A stretch of 64,000 nucleotides of DNA, taken from positions 1-64,000 of the forward strand of contig JAVXUO010002997.1 of assembly GCA_033065855.1 (NCBI GenBank), written 5' to 3'. Every line of letters starts with the position of its first letter. Position 1 is the stretch's first letter. The position numbers were made by a program, and so were the translations under genes. Below, piece by piece: positions 50,307-62,345 of the stretch. The notes under the pieces were generated by a model that did no database searches, was not told where the DNA came from, and saw nothing but the letters and a program-made list of their open reading frames with translations. The DNA comes from Escallonia rubra (taxonomy: Eukaryota > Streptophyta > Magnoliopsida > Escalloniales > Escalloniaceae).

Positions 50307-53300
50307 TGTAATACCCCGAACCTTAATTTTATGCCTAGCCGATTAGTTTATATTTAGTGACGATTATGAACGTAACATTTAGCGATGATGTGCATAATTA
50401 AGATTTTATCGACAACAATTAACAACGATTTTATACTTAGCATTGATATTTGTTATTAGAGTGACTTTTAACGATGATTAGTGAATCGGGGTCAGTTATA
50501 AAATTACATTTAAATTGGGGTCTCTAGCGACGATTATTGCCAGCGGTATTGATTGTGACTTTTAGTAACAATGTATAATGCTCCTAAGTTGCAAATTAAT
50601 GAGGTTGGAAGAATGTAATGCCCGGAATGTTTCATTGGTCGATGAAAATTTTATTTTAACCTTAATCTAAGATTATTGTGATCTTTTAAGAGGAATGTGG
50701 GTGAGATGAGAACACTAGCTAAGTGTGTGTGTGGGGGGGGGGGGGGGGTCTTTAGAATTATTCTAATCTAGGGTAATCATATATAAAGGAAGTTTTAAGA
50801 GGGCGGCCGTCCTAGCAAATCTGTCACCCCCTTTACGCGAAGTCCAGAGAGGGAGAGAGAGAAGGAACAAGGCTAAGCAAGGGAAAATTCAAGGTAATGG
50901 AATCCATAAACTCTCTCTTTAGTTTAGACACGAATTTCGACGTTTTATATGTATATTTGGTGTGGAATTGATAGCTTTCGGTAGTATTTGAGAAGAAGGC
51001 CACTATAGAGTAGATTAAGAATGGGTTAGGGTTTTTGTCATATCTCCTTTATTTTAAATCCGATTAATATGATTTTACCCTTTCTGAAAACTTAATTGTC
51101 TTGTCTTCAACTCTTTAGTTTTGAGTTTTCTTATAATCCCACTTTTGCACATTCAAAATCGATCTTAGAGTCAATTTACTGTAGAAATCCAGAATTTTTG
51201 CTTTCTGGCAGCCACTTCGATTTATCATAGAAAATTATTTACTCATGGGATTTTTTTGAAATTTATATTTCTAGAAACCTCAGAAAGTCCTATTCAAATT
51301 TTTCATTTATATTTTCTAAGATTCATAGTATTTCGACTCCAAAATAATCATTGACCAAAACTGGTCTGCACAGAGATGTGCTGTTTTGATCAGCCACTTC
51401 GAATTACTGTAGAGAAGTCATCAATCATTGGATTTTTGTGAGATTTATATTTATGAAAACCTTAGAAAGTCTAATTTAACTTTTTAGTTTTGAGTTTTTT
51501 TAAGATTCATCATGTTTCTTCCTCAAAATGGTCAATCTACAAAATTAGGGTTTGCTGAAAAATGCTATTTTCATAATTATAGATTAGTACATTGCCCAAG
51601 ACTTTTTAAGCCACTTCTAAGCATATTTGGGCAAAGTAAAAAACTAAAACTACCATTATTTTTGTGTGAAGACTTCGATATAGGAATTTATGGGATTTTT
51701 CTAGGCATGCGAAAGGTCTGAAACGACCTTATTTTGAAAATAGGCTTTTGAATTGTTTGATATAGCAAATAAAATTATGGGCTAATTACACCTATGTCCC
51801 TGAGGTTAGGGGGTAATTACAGTCAAGGACACAAAGTTTCAAAATGTAACATTTCGTGACCAAAAGTGTTTCAAATGTATCACCCGTATCCATCTGTCAA
51901 GGTTCCGTTAAAAAAATGTACTTTTTGGCTTATGTCATCATCATGTATTTTTAAATTGACAATACTACCCTTATACAATATTACAAATCATATTATGATA
52001 TTTTTTTAATTACAAAAGCTTTCAATTTTTTTAAGGAAACCCTAATTTTCATCCCTTCCAACCCCTAACCCTAATTTTCACCCTTTCCAACCCTAATTTA
52101 ATCCACGCCGCTGCCGCCCCCTCCCCCAAATCCATGCCGCCGCCGCCCCCTCCCCCAAATCCACGTCACCGTCGCCCCCTCCCCTAAGACCTACACCGAC
52201 GTCCACCCCTCCCCCTAATCTGCGCGGTGGGAGATCTTGCTGCCGAAAGATTCACCGGCGGGAGTTTCAGTTCCTGAAGTGGTTGTAGAAGCCCATCCTC
52301 TTATCCCGCCCCAGCGACAGCTCCTCCATCATCCCGATGTACTGCCACCGTCCCCACTCCTCCCTTCCCAAGCCACCGCGACCCCCGTCTTTCCAAGACC
52401 CCAACGGCAGTCGTGTCGGAGGCGGTGCGACGGAGCAGATCCAACGGCGATTGGGTAGCTTAGGGCGAGGCTGAGGTGCTTCCGTCTCACGAGGTGGTGG
52501 TGGCAGTGAGGCAGTCGCCGGCGAAAGGGTGCTGCGGGAAGTTTTGAGACATTAATAGGGTTGGGGGGGGGAGTAATGACATTAATGGTATTAAAAATTA
52601 AAAATAAGATGAAGAGTATTGGAATTAATGGAAGAAGATGAAATAATGGCATTGGAAAATAAATAAGGTTTCAATCCAGGGGCAACAAAGTCTTTTCATT
52701 AAAACCGTTAGGGTTTTTAAGATTCCGTTTGGTCAACGGACATAAGTGTAATTTGTCCAAACTATTGTCCTTGCCTGTAATTACCCCCTAACCTCAGGGA
52801 CATAAGTGTAATTAGCCCTAAAATTATTTTTAGCTGAAAGTTTTACAGTGGCCTAAACACACTGAGAGGCTTAAGTGTCTAAAATTTTGTGACATTCTGG
52901 CGTTGTTCGATATATTTTGAAAACATGAGCATTAGCGCTCAATTTAAGGAGCGACTTAGGGTTCCGAGCGGAAAATTCCCCGAGAGGCCATTATGGTCCG
53001 AAAATCCCACCTAGCTATTTAAAATAGTCTTTCTGGTTATATCGGCATATGTAACGGTACATTTGAAGTCGGGGGTGAATAAAAAATTTACTGAAGTCGA
53101 GGGGCGATTTAGTAATTTCACTTACTTGAGGAAAACTTAATGCTTAGGTGTACTCGAACGGCAATGAATAACATCCGTGTTAATTGTTATTTAGGTTTCG
53201 ATAGACAAGAGTTAGGACCTGCTTTTGAGCAAATACCAAAAGCAGTTATTCAGCGAGGTAAGTACTCCTGTCATATTCCTCCGTATACCCTATTTTCCTT

Positions 53301-54752
53301 CTATGTATATGTATAAATGATTTATTCCAATTAGAAGATTTAAAGACTTTCATATGCTACTATTTTTTTTTTTTTTGTGTAAATTGGTTTGATGAGAAAA
53401 TGCATCAAAATTGCCATTGAATATTTCTTTGAGTAGTGTTTTAAAGTTCACTTATGTTGAAAAAAGACGGTATTTCTGACTTAGTTGTTGTGCTCCATAT
53501 CTACAGGGGAAAGTTGGATTGTGGGTTATGGTCGACGGGACGATACGTTGATGCACAATACTGTTGCTCGTGGTTCACCCTTAATGTAATACCCCGGACC
53601 TGGATTTTATGCCTAGCCGATTAATTTATATTTAGTGATGATTATGAACGTAACATTTAGCGTTGATGTGCATAATTAAGATTTTATCGACAACAATTAG
53701 CAACGATTTTATACTTAGCATCGATATTTGTTATTAGAGTGACTTTTAGCGATGATTAATGATTGGGGTCAGTTATAAAACTACATTTAAATTAGGGTCT
53801 CTAGCGACGATTATTGCCAGCGGTATTGATTGTGACTTTTAGTGACAATGTATAATGCTCCTAAGTTGCAAATTAATGAGGTTGGAAGAATGTAATGCCC
53901 GGAATGTTTCATTGGTCGATGAAAATTTTATTTTAACCTTAATCTAAGATTATTGTGATCTTTTAATAGGAATGTGGGTGAGATGAGAACAGTAGCTAAG
54001 TGTGTGGGGGGGGGCGGGTCGTATACCCTGACCGAATAATATTTATCCCAGGAAGGGGTAGGGATTGTGGGCCCTAGTCAGGGGGGAATGTACGCTGACC
54101 GCAACATACCTAAGTTATGACGAACTGTGATAGTTGTTAATGAGCCTTCTTAATGTTATGCCTATGTTCTGAAAATATTTTATGAATTGCTTTCATAAGT
54201 ATATATGTATTGTATCTTATGTGAAAATGTTTACCAATTTTAAATCGAAGAGAAACCATGGCATGCTTCTATGAATCCCAAAACCTATTTTAGGAATGTG
54301 GTATGTGTACTTACTGGGCCCCAAGCTCACTCTTTTATAAATGTTTTCAGGTGATTATCTAGATGGAATCGGCACTGATGAGGGCCACGAGGATGTAGCT
54401 TTGGTAGACAACTGCTAGAGGAGTTGTAGTCCTCTTAGATTATTTAATAAATCATTTGGTGGAGTGCTAGTACTAAAGTTGTAATTTGAGATTTTTCGGA
54501 GCTTAGATCTCCACCGGATTTAAAATGATCCATGTTAGTTGTTAAATAAAGAATGTGATTGGAGATTCATTGAGAACTTATAAGCGTGATTTTAGAAATA
54601 TTATTAAGGAGATAGATTTAAATTACTTGGTTATAGATTCTTGTGTACATGTTGTAATAAGGCCTGGCAGAGCCCTGGGTGGATGTTCGGATGGGCCAGC
54701 GGCCGGTCACGGACCTAGCTCATGGGCTCACCTGTGGGTTCGGGTCGTGACA
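50307..54752 (+). mobile_element. Rearranged pair of long Gypsy-type LTRs
   Basis: An LTR start TGTAATACCCCG occurs at 50307 and again at 53585; the first about 430 bp of each match closely (50307-50735 and 53585-54012). The left copy goes on with a TATA box (CATATATAAAGG near 50780) and LTR-like DNA but lacks an end. The right copy jumps from its G-run to a terminal segment ending GGGTCGTGACA at 54752, lacking the middle. The simplest reading is two LTRs brought head to tail by deletion, with no interior left. Neither gag nor pol is present. Confidence 0.65.
51779..52818. mobile_element. Mutator-like (MULE) non-autonomous element
   Basis: Inverted ends of about 44-54 bp start GGGCTAATTACAC and are nearly identical on both sides (one difference in the first 44). 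It is flanked by the perfect 9 bp direct repeat TAAAATTAT at 51770-51778 and 52819-52827, the Mutator signature. The 1040 bp interior includes a G+C-rich block (52090-52560) with a CCGCCCCCTCCCCCAAATCC repeat of about 27 bp, which could be captured host DNA. No transposase is present. Confidence 0.9.
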
Positions 54753-56683
54753 AATTAGCTAAACTTTTTCAAATAAATGAACTCGTATTTGAATGAGACG
54801 ATATGAATTGTATTTAAAGCCCTCATTTGGCTTCTAAGATTTAAGACCGAACTTTTTGTAATCATGGCCAGCCAATTCTAAAGTATTGTTATTAGTACTA
54901 GGTTTTAGGCCAAAAGAGAGAAAATTAGCGACGGTATGGATCTCTCTCAACCTCTTTTATCCTCACCCATAGTTTGTGTATTTGCTTTGCCCTCTTTCAT
55001 TCGAGGCCATTATCTTAAATTACTTGGTTCTGGTTCCAATTTCCTTTGGGTGAAAAAAATAACAAACTTGCACTTACCTGCTTATTGTTCTCATTTTATA
55101 GTATCTTTTTGTAAAGCTTGTTTTTGTGCACCCCATGCTTAGTGACTTTGCAATGGTTGGATAGATATCTTGGAACGTGGCGCATTACTAATGTTATTAA
55201 TTGGACAAGTCTTATGGTTGTGTATGGCACAAACCGATTGATCATGATTGCCTTGAGTCTAAACCAACAAATACCCATCTTAAGGCTCAGTTACTATTCT
55301 CGAAAGATACATGTGTCTACGATGCCAAATGCTGAAAACATGATACGGACCTTTAGGTTATTTGAAGAACATATTCACCGATAAGTCAACTTTCTGACGT
55401 GTCGCTCATGCTAAATGTATGCACTTGTCTTTATGTCACTATTGTTTTTCTTGCTCATTAACCACGAATTTGTCTATATGATTTCTGCGGAATTAAACAT
55501 GTTGAATATGGTCACTTGAACGAAGTTGTGCTTGATGCTAAGCCTGGTATATCTAAAGTATGAGTCTTTCTAACTAATATTGTTTTGACTTTTGTTTTGT
55601 TTGTTTTCCATTGAGTTTTCCGGTCCGTAAGAAGATTTTAACTAAAGCAAAGCTGGAGGTAAGAAACTCATATGCCTTTGAAGTGGTTTATTACTTAAAA
55701 GCTCTGTAAAGGAAAACGGAAGGATCAAATGACAGGAAGACTACGAAGAGCCATATATGAGCCGGTCTTTGTATATATCCACTTTGTACGGCTACTATAT
55801 ATTCGGCAAGAGATGGCAAACGAGTTGATGACTTCTTGACTCTTGTTTAGGACTTTCTTGGATAAAAAATTCTGTAACAGAGTTTGATTTCAAGGTGCTC
55901 TTTCATGGATTTTTTATTTGTTTATTGTTGGCCTTTTTTTGGTTCTTGCTTTCTTTAGTTCTCTGGAGTTGTCTAATTCAAGTTGAAATACTTTTTGTTC
56001 GTGGGACAGATCATTGATATTGGTTTGTCGCAATAGAGTGTTTGGATTTTAATGTAATGCTTTTAGCCACTAGGCAGGCCTGTTATCTTTTTACACATCT
56101 AAAGCTCTAGACTTAAGAGCTGGTTTACTGAGAGAGGCCATGCATGAACACACTCACAATAGGTTGAATGCATGTTAAGGCAGAGTAAAACCAAATTCAT
56201 GCAAAGTGATGTTCGATGTATATTGGCGAGACATACTACTTAATGTCTTTTACAAACCTGTACTGATGTTACTTCAGTGTAATGTTTATCGAGCACCAAA
56301 GTCAATGCATCACATGAAGACATGAGAACAATAACTTTTTTGCTATCTCATAAGATGAGTTCTAATAATTATAAATCCTTCTTGTAAGTCAAAGCTGTTT
56401 GTCACGGCATTAAGGCACGAACTTAAAGGAAAGCCCTTCAGCACTCTCTTGATGTCGGTTTTTTCCTCGAAACTTGGCCGTATGTAACATTTGGTAGAGC
56501 TGAATCTCTTTTTTTTTTCACGTATATATCTTGCTAGCTGAAGCTTTTTTAAATATTGTTGTCCCATATATTTTTTTGTGGTGTAAATTTTTAGCAGTAC
56601 TTGAAATTAACAAAACAGATTGTATCGTCACTACTTATCGAAACTTTTCAGTGAATAACTAGTAATAGTAGTAGTTAAATAAA
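54753..56683. other. Intergenic DNA with weak exon-like pieces
   Basis: Short plus-strand frames occur at 54936-55142 and 55118-55384. A segment near 55490-55560 (HVEYGHLNEVVLDAKPGISK followed by GTATGAG) looks protein-like, but I recognise no family and cannot join exons. It may be a decayed gene. Confidence 0.3.
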
Positions 56684-58001
56684 GGGTTAATTACTCACGG
56701 CACCCCTGAGGTTTACCCTAAATTACACACGGACCCCCTATCTTTTGAAAATTACACTAAGGTACACATTTTTTTTTCTGTTAACAGAGTTAACAAAATT
56801 AATGAAAAGACGGTCATACCCCTGATAAACAAGTTAATTTACCCCCCCCTCTCTCTCTCTCACTCACTCACACACACACGCCGACAACACCCGTTTGGAC
56901 GGTCATACCCCGTTTGGACTGCACACCCACTGCCGGTGAAGCCACGGGCCACCAACTGTAGCCACCATGACCCATCACCGCCCCCATCACCATGAACCAC
57001 AAGTGCCGGCCACCACCACTCCGCGAAGACAACCAAGATCTGGGCGCAGATTTGGGGGCGGGGCAGCCGACGCAGATCATCGGCCGGGAAAACGACAGCC
57101 GAGGCGAGTAACTGATCACCGGTGAAGTGCGGGTGATGGTTGCCGGAAGCAACAACCAAGAGACCCAAATGTAAATCCTGGCGAAACGCAACAACGATGC
57201 AACCAAGAGACCCATTGGAGATTGAGAAGATGCCGGGAAAGGTTCAACACCACCGGGAAACAACCGCCGGCCAAGAAACTACGAGTAGCTCTGAAGATTA
57301 CATCCTAGCAATCGACAAGAGTCTTCGAACACGGCCAACCAAAATGGTCGGAAACAGCCCGAACTTAACCACCTCCGTCCAAATCCGAATCACCAGCCAT
57401 TAGCAACAGCGTCGTTGGCCTCCGAACTCACGCAGCGGCACCAGAGAACAGCCTTCAACCTTGTTCTTTAACTCTCCTGATTTGAATTATTTTTTGTGTA
57501 GTTTGAAAAATGGTGATTTTTGCGGTGGCTGGTGACGACTGAATATGTGATGGAGGCAGTGGTATTTCGACGCCGCTGCCTAAATCTGGCGATCGGAGAA
57601 GACCCATATACTACCCGGTTGCTGTGGAGTTAGTCCTTGCGGCTGTAGTGGTGGATCGGCAGAGTTTCATAGCTGTGGTGGTGGTACTTTTGTTGGATCT
57701 CAGGAGAGAGAGAGAGAAAGGAAGAAAAACCCAAATCTGGGCGCAAATCCGTGATTTGGCCGGAATCTGGAGTCGCCGGTAATTTTGCACGGAAGAAAGA
57801 AAGGGGAAGATCTAAGGGCATTTTTGGTATATCATAATAAATTTGTGTTGCCCTAAATTTTTTTGACGGTGCCCTAACGGAAGTGGGTTTTGTGTAATAC
57901 AATGATAAATCTCAGGAGAACGTAGTGGAATTTTCAAAAGATAAGAGGGGTCCATGTATAATTTAGGATAAACCTCAGGGGATGCCGTGAGTAATTAGCA
58001 A
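56684..58001. mobile_element. Second Mutator-like element with long inverted ends
   Basis: The left end GGGTTAATTACTCACGGCAC and the inverse of the right end (GCTAATTACTCACGGCATCC) match over about 70 bp with several changes. They share the GGG(C/T)TAATTAC and CCTGAGGTT words with the element at 51779. It is about 1.3 kb; no target duplication is clear. The interior is rich in CACC/CCGG words and has no recognised gene. It ends 45 bp before the start codon of the next gene. Confidence 0.72.
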
Positions 58002-58045
58002 GTCAACCCCATCAGGACGGAGGAGTAAAAGGGTGAAGATGTGGA

Positions 58046-58513
58046 ATGAGCATCGCCACACCATGTCCAATTCAAGTATTAGAGAAATGGATGACTTCAC
58101 GCGTCAGGCGCAAATTACCAATGACGCTGGTAGTAGTCACCGCCACGTCATGGATGCTTCCTGCACTTCATCACACTAGCAGCAGCAGCAGCAGCAGCAA
58201 TTCCGAGCTCAAGATTCATCACTGCCACCATGTCATTGCAATTGCTGGAGTAAATGTAAACAGAGACAAGAGCGGCAACTTTTTATTAAGAAGAAGGCGG
58301 AGGTGGGTGCTACGGAACAATCCACCCAACAGCAATCCGACGGTGGAGGCGGAGGCGGAGGCGCCGCATATGGCATTAGATACGGCTTCGAATGTGGTGA
58401 GGAAGTTTTATGATGGAATCAACGGCCGCAATCTTGCCGCCGTGGAGGACCTCATTGCGGACGATTGCATCTACGAAGACCTTGTCTTCCCCCGCCCTTT
58501 CGTTGGTCGAAAG
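58046..58513 (+). CDS. NTF2-like gene exon 1
   Basis: ATG at 58046 (MSIATPCPIQVLEKWM) to VGRK, 156 codons, then the donor GTACCATC at 58514. Holds the presumed transit peptide and the first helices of the domain. Confidence 0.75.
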
Positions 58514-59180
58514 GTACCATCTCTCTCTCTCTGTCTGACTGTCTCTGTCGATAGTTAGCGGCAAAAGCTCCCTCCTCTCTCACTCACCGCTCTCGCTCCT
58601 TTTGTCGCTCCGCGCTTTCACGCTCCCTCTACCAAAATTTCTGTCGACTCTGTAGCTCTCTCTCAGTTTTCGCTTTCCCTCGCGCTAGGCGAACCCGGTG
58701 GCTTAGCTATAAACTAATCCTTCTTAAATTATTGTTATGCTCGGATCGTTGCTCAGATTGGTTTACATAACAAAACCACGAGTGTGCTTAGTGAACATTT
58801 TTAGGGTTCGAGTATTTATTCTCTAAAAATGTTTTGGCTGGAAGATACTTTCTTAAGCATTAGGTTTGTTTGAGGTCATATACTTTGCAGGCTATCCTAG
58901 AATTCTTCCAAAAGTTCGTTGATTCTATCAGCGCAGATCTGCAATTTGTTATCGATGATATATCTGATGAAGATACTACAGCTGTTGGGGTCACATGGCA
59001 TTTAGGTATGGCCATGTTGTGCAATTTTCTCTTTCTCCTTCTTCTAGATGATGGTAGCTTGTTGTCTTAGTAAGCAACTGTGATATAAATGATAACAGAA
59101 TTGCGGGGGAAGCCTTTTCCTTTCAGCAAAGGATGCAGCTTTTATCGGTGTGAGGTATTGAATGGCCAGAGAAAGATAAG
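58046..59180 (+). CDS. NTF2/SnoaL-like plastid protein gene, 3' end not found
   Basis: Exons 58046-58513, 58891-59005 and 59099-59180 join in phase with GT-AG introns. The N-terminus has about 100 residues rich in S, R, T and H (with a run of serines from a GCA repeat), consistent with a transit peptide. The domain follows: ASNVVRKFYDGINGRNLAAV, EDLIADDCIYEDLVFPRPF, AILEFFQKFVDSISADLQF, TTAVGVTWHLE and FPFSKGCSFYRCEVLNGQRK. This is the NTF2-like fold of plant chloroplast proteins such as the Arabidopsis NTF2-family proteins (exact orthologue uncertain). Family members end with about 40 more residues, and I found no exon for them before 62340. No disabling change is seen. Confidence 0.75.
58891..59005 (+). 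CDS. NTF2-like gene exon 2
   Basis: After the acceptor TACTTTGCAG, 115 bp encode AILEFFQKFVDSISADLQF to VTWHL; the donor is GTATGGCC at 59006. The exon ends one base into a codon that exon 3 completes as GAA. Confidence 0.78.
59099..59180 (+). CDS. NTF2-like gene exon 3
   Basis: After the acceptor GATAACAG, 82 bp encode LRGKPFPFSKGCSFYRCEVL then NGQRKI; the donor is GTGAGTAA at 59181. The sequence joins exon 2 in frame and matches the beta-sheet end of NTF2-like domains. Confidence 0.75.
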
Positions 59181-59994
59181 GTGAGTAATTTTCATGTTAG
59201 AAGTTCACATTTGAGGGAAGTGTGTGACTTTCTTTTTTGATTGGTATCTCCAGCTGAGATACTAATGGTTATCCAGTTGAGAAAATTTTGTGAGGTGCAT
59301 TAATGGGGCAGCATTCCAATTTCTTTTCTTTGATTCCTTATTCCTGTCTAAACCAAGCACTGCGAGAAGAAGACAGATGTTCAGTTGAAGGGAAAAATAC
59401 CAGCCATAATTTGTCTTTAGAAAGACTAGAGCTTAGAGTTAATTTGTTGGATAGCATGCTTCTGAAGGCAGTTAAAAGATCACTAGTGAGTCTGTTCCCT
59501 ATTGGAGAGGTTGGTAGAAGGTTGTTTTTGGTCGAGAATTGACCTTTGGTACTGTTTTACACCAGTGGCTTCCTTGGGCTTGAAAACACGGTCGAGACAA
59601 GGTTCTAGCCATGTATTAAGCAAAGCATGCTTCAAGTTCATATAACGAACCTTTCGTAGCTAACCCATTTTGGCTATACACGTTGCCATGCTAGGCACCC
59701 ACTTTACGCAACACGTGACAAAACATTCAACGGTCAAAATTGTCCGCAGAAACAATGCGGTCAAAATTGGCCATGTCCCTCGCGTGAAGCGCGCTAGAAT
59801 CGCTCGATGATGGCTAAGGCGTAACGGATTTTCATCCATGAAATAAGGAGAGAAGGATTGTCTACTGCCAAGGAAACCGCCTAGCTCAATGTATGCTCCC
59901 TTGCCGCATTATGGTCCCCCATTTGGCATATGGTATAATCACCAGACCTCTCTTCGTACATACTCATGGCTGCCATTCCGGTTATGCTGTCACT
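59181..59994. other. Downstream of exon 3 (intron or flank)
   Basis: The donor at 59181 requires a further exon, but no continuation of the NTF2-like domain can be read here. A frame at 59303-59542 has no conserved words. The last exon may lie beyond the transposons, or be lost. Confidence 0.4.
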
Positions 59995-60815
59995 GGGGCT
60001 GTTAATGAACTGAGGTGTTCAAATAGATGGTTGTTCGTTTAGTAGAAGCTCGTTTATGTTCATTTGTATAGTAAATGTACCAAACGTGAACACTTTTTGC
60101 AGCTCATTTATTAAATCACTTGAGTCTAAACATGTCAAATTGTTCGTGAATATGTTCAGAGGGAAACAAATGATAATAATTTTTGAACATACACATTTAT
60201 GGAATGTGTATACCGTGTCTAAAGTCAAAAGGCCCTATACTCAAAATCCCAAGCCTACAAAATTCTTAATCCTACGGCCTAGCCAACACTCAGCCAACCC
60301 CAAACATCACCCACACATCATCTCGCTGGTGCCCTAGTTTTACAAACTCCAACAGCGCAACTCCCCCCTCCCCCACTCGGCTCTCTCTCACACATCCCAT
60401 CACCGTCACATCGCATGCGTTACCCTCTGTCGAACTTGGTTTTGATCTTCAAAATGATCCAAAAATCCAACTGAGGTCTATTCTAAAATATCTTTCCCAT
60501 TAGTGGTTTCGCTGCTTATTTCAACGGGGCAAGGTCCGCGAGCTCAAGCTGCCAGTCATTTTGCTATTGATTTGTTCTTCTTTCATCCTTAAGTGAAAAG
60601 TTTTCGATACAAAAATCTTGCATTTTTGGTGTGCCTTAGTGAACAAAAGCACGAGTTTAGGGCTCAAGTTCAGTTCGTATAACAAACCGAGACGAGCTCA
60701 AACTTTATCAATACTTTCACGAACCGAGTTGAACAAACATTCTAGACCGTGATCAAACTCATGGCGTAACTTATGCGAACCTAGCTAGAACAAACTTGTG
60801 TTTGGCTTGAACTCG
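59995..60815. mobile_element. Possible non-autonomous hAT remnant
   Basis: GGGGCTGTTAATGAACTGAG at the start, and repeated AACGAGC/GAGCTC-type words near 60640-60810 (CACGAGTTTAGGGCTCAAG, CGAACCGAGTTGAAC), resemble plant hAT ends. The right end and target duplication are not visible. Confidence 0.35.
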
Positions 60816-62345
60816 CCCTGGTTGTTGTACCCCATATCTAGGTCCTCACGAACCTTAGGATGTCAGTACCTTCTCTAGACCCGCCAATAGGGCTGCGACG
60901 GGCTGGACGGGCCTAAGCGCTAGATCATGCCCAGCCCACTCTTAAAAATTTGTGCCCATGCCCATGCCCAGCCCATCTACCGGCCGAATAATATCTGTCC
61001 ATGCCTAACATATGAAAGTGTACAAGGGCTACCCATGAATTGTCCATGGTTAGAAATTAGTTTTTGTTTACTTAATAGCTAATCATACTAATCACCATCC
61101 AAGTCTACAAATTAGTCATGAGTTTTTTTTACTTGATTTTTAAGCATATCAGTTTCCATCCAAATCTACTAATTAGTCACGAAAATGAAGAAAAATATAG
61201 TGAAGTCTCAAAATGGAATTTAAATTTGAGGATGGAAACAAAATTTTAGGACCAAATAGTAGGAAAAGAAGAAGACACGAGTTTAGAAACAATCTTAAGA
61301 AGTCTAATCCTATAATAAGAAACAAAAAGTCTTCATAGGTCTCCAAACCCAAATGATTAGAGGATTGTACACATAAAATTTATACATACAAGTTATCTTA
61401 TAGAAAAGTTGGGCGGGCTGGGCCTTACATGGGCTTGGCATGCCTTTAAAGACCTTTGCCAATGCCCAGTCCAAATATTTTATGGGCTCAAAATTTTGTG
61501 TCTACATCCACCACAGTTTCTGTATAAGCCCACGCCCTTATTTCTCTACGGGCTGGCAGAGGTTGCACACGAGCAATCCAAGTTGCACCCCGCCCAGACG
61601 AAGCCTTGTGTCTCCTAGTACCCCCTTTGTACACTGCGTCATTAACCAATCCATAAGCCCCCCTTGGACTTGGGCACTTTTCACACACTTTAGCACTTTC
61701 GAAACACTTGGGTACTTTTGGATGCTTAAACAGATTTGGTGCTTGAACAACCCAATGTTCGATAACATACCTTTGGTACCATGTTCGATACTGTGTTTGG
61801 TGCTGAATCCGATCCTTAATCTGCAGAGCCAATGCGCCAACTCCATGCTACGTGCCAGTGTTATCGCATACTTTTGACGTGCCTTGGCGCTGCATGGTGT
61901 CCATGCCACGTGTCTCCGGCACCGCATCTTATCTCGGCACTCTCGGCGTTGGTCCTTATTTTCAGCACATGATGTTCCTTTGACCGACTCTCTAGAGCAT
62001 GTGGCATCCCGAGAGGCTCAGTTCGTATTCTTCGGTAGGAGGACCCTTTGGTGCAGCCGGATAGGTTTGTCACTCAAGCCCTGCCTCTATCGGAGCGACT
62101 CAAGTGACACACTAGGCACGTCTGGGCTGTGATCTATCACACTCATGTCACTGGTAATCATTGACACCTTCTAAATCGTGACCTTGGTGTGACTCCGAGC
62201 CGGGTGTAGGTGAACGGTATCTTCCCTAGTCTGTTTGATAGTTAGACCTATGTTACATGGACTCCTCAAAATGCGTGACATATCCGTGTCGGAAACTTGA
62301 CACTTGGACATGGATATATGATGTGCCTTAAGTGTCAGTAGAGTA
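60816..62345. other. Intergenic DNA with GGGCTGG words
   Basis: TAGGGCTGCGACGGGCTGG at 60888 and GCGGGCTGGGCC near 61410 resemble another hAT terminal region. No clear ends. Overlapping ORFs at 61440-62132 on both strands do not resemble known proteins. Confidence 0.3.

Noticed and set aside
61440-62132. Overlapping ORFs of 70-145 codons on both strands
   Set aside because: No conserved words, stops in all related frames, and hAT-like GGGCTGG repeats nearby.
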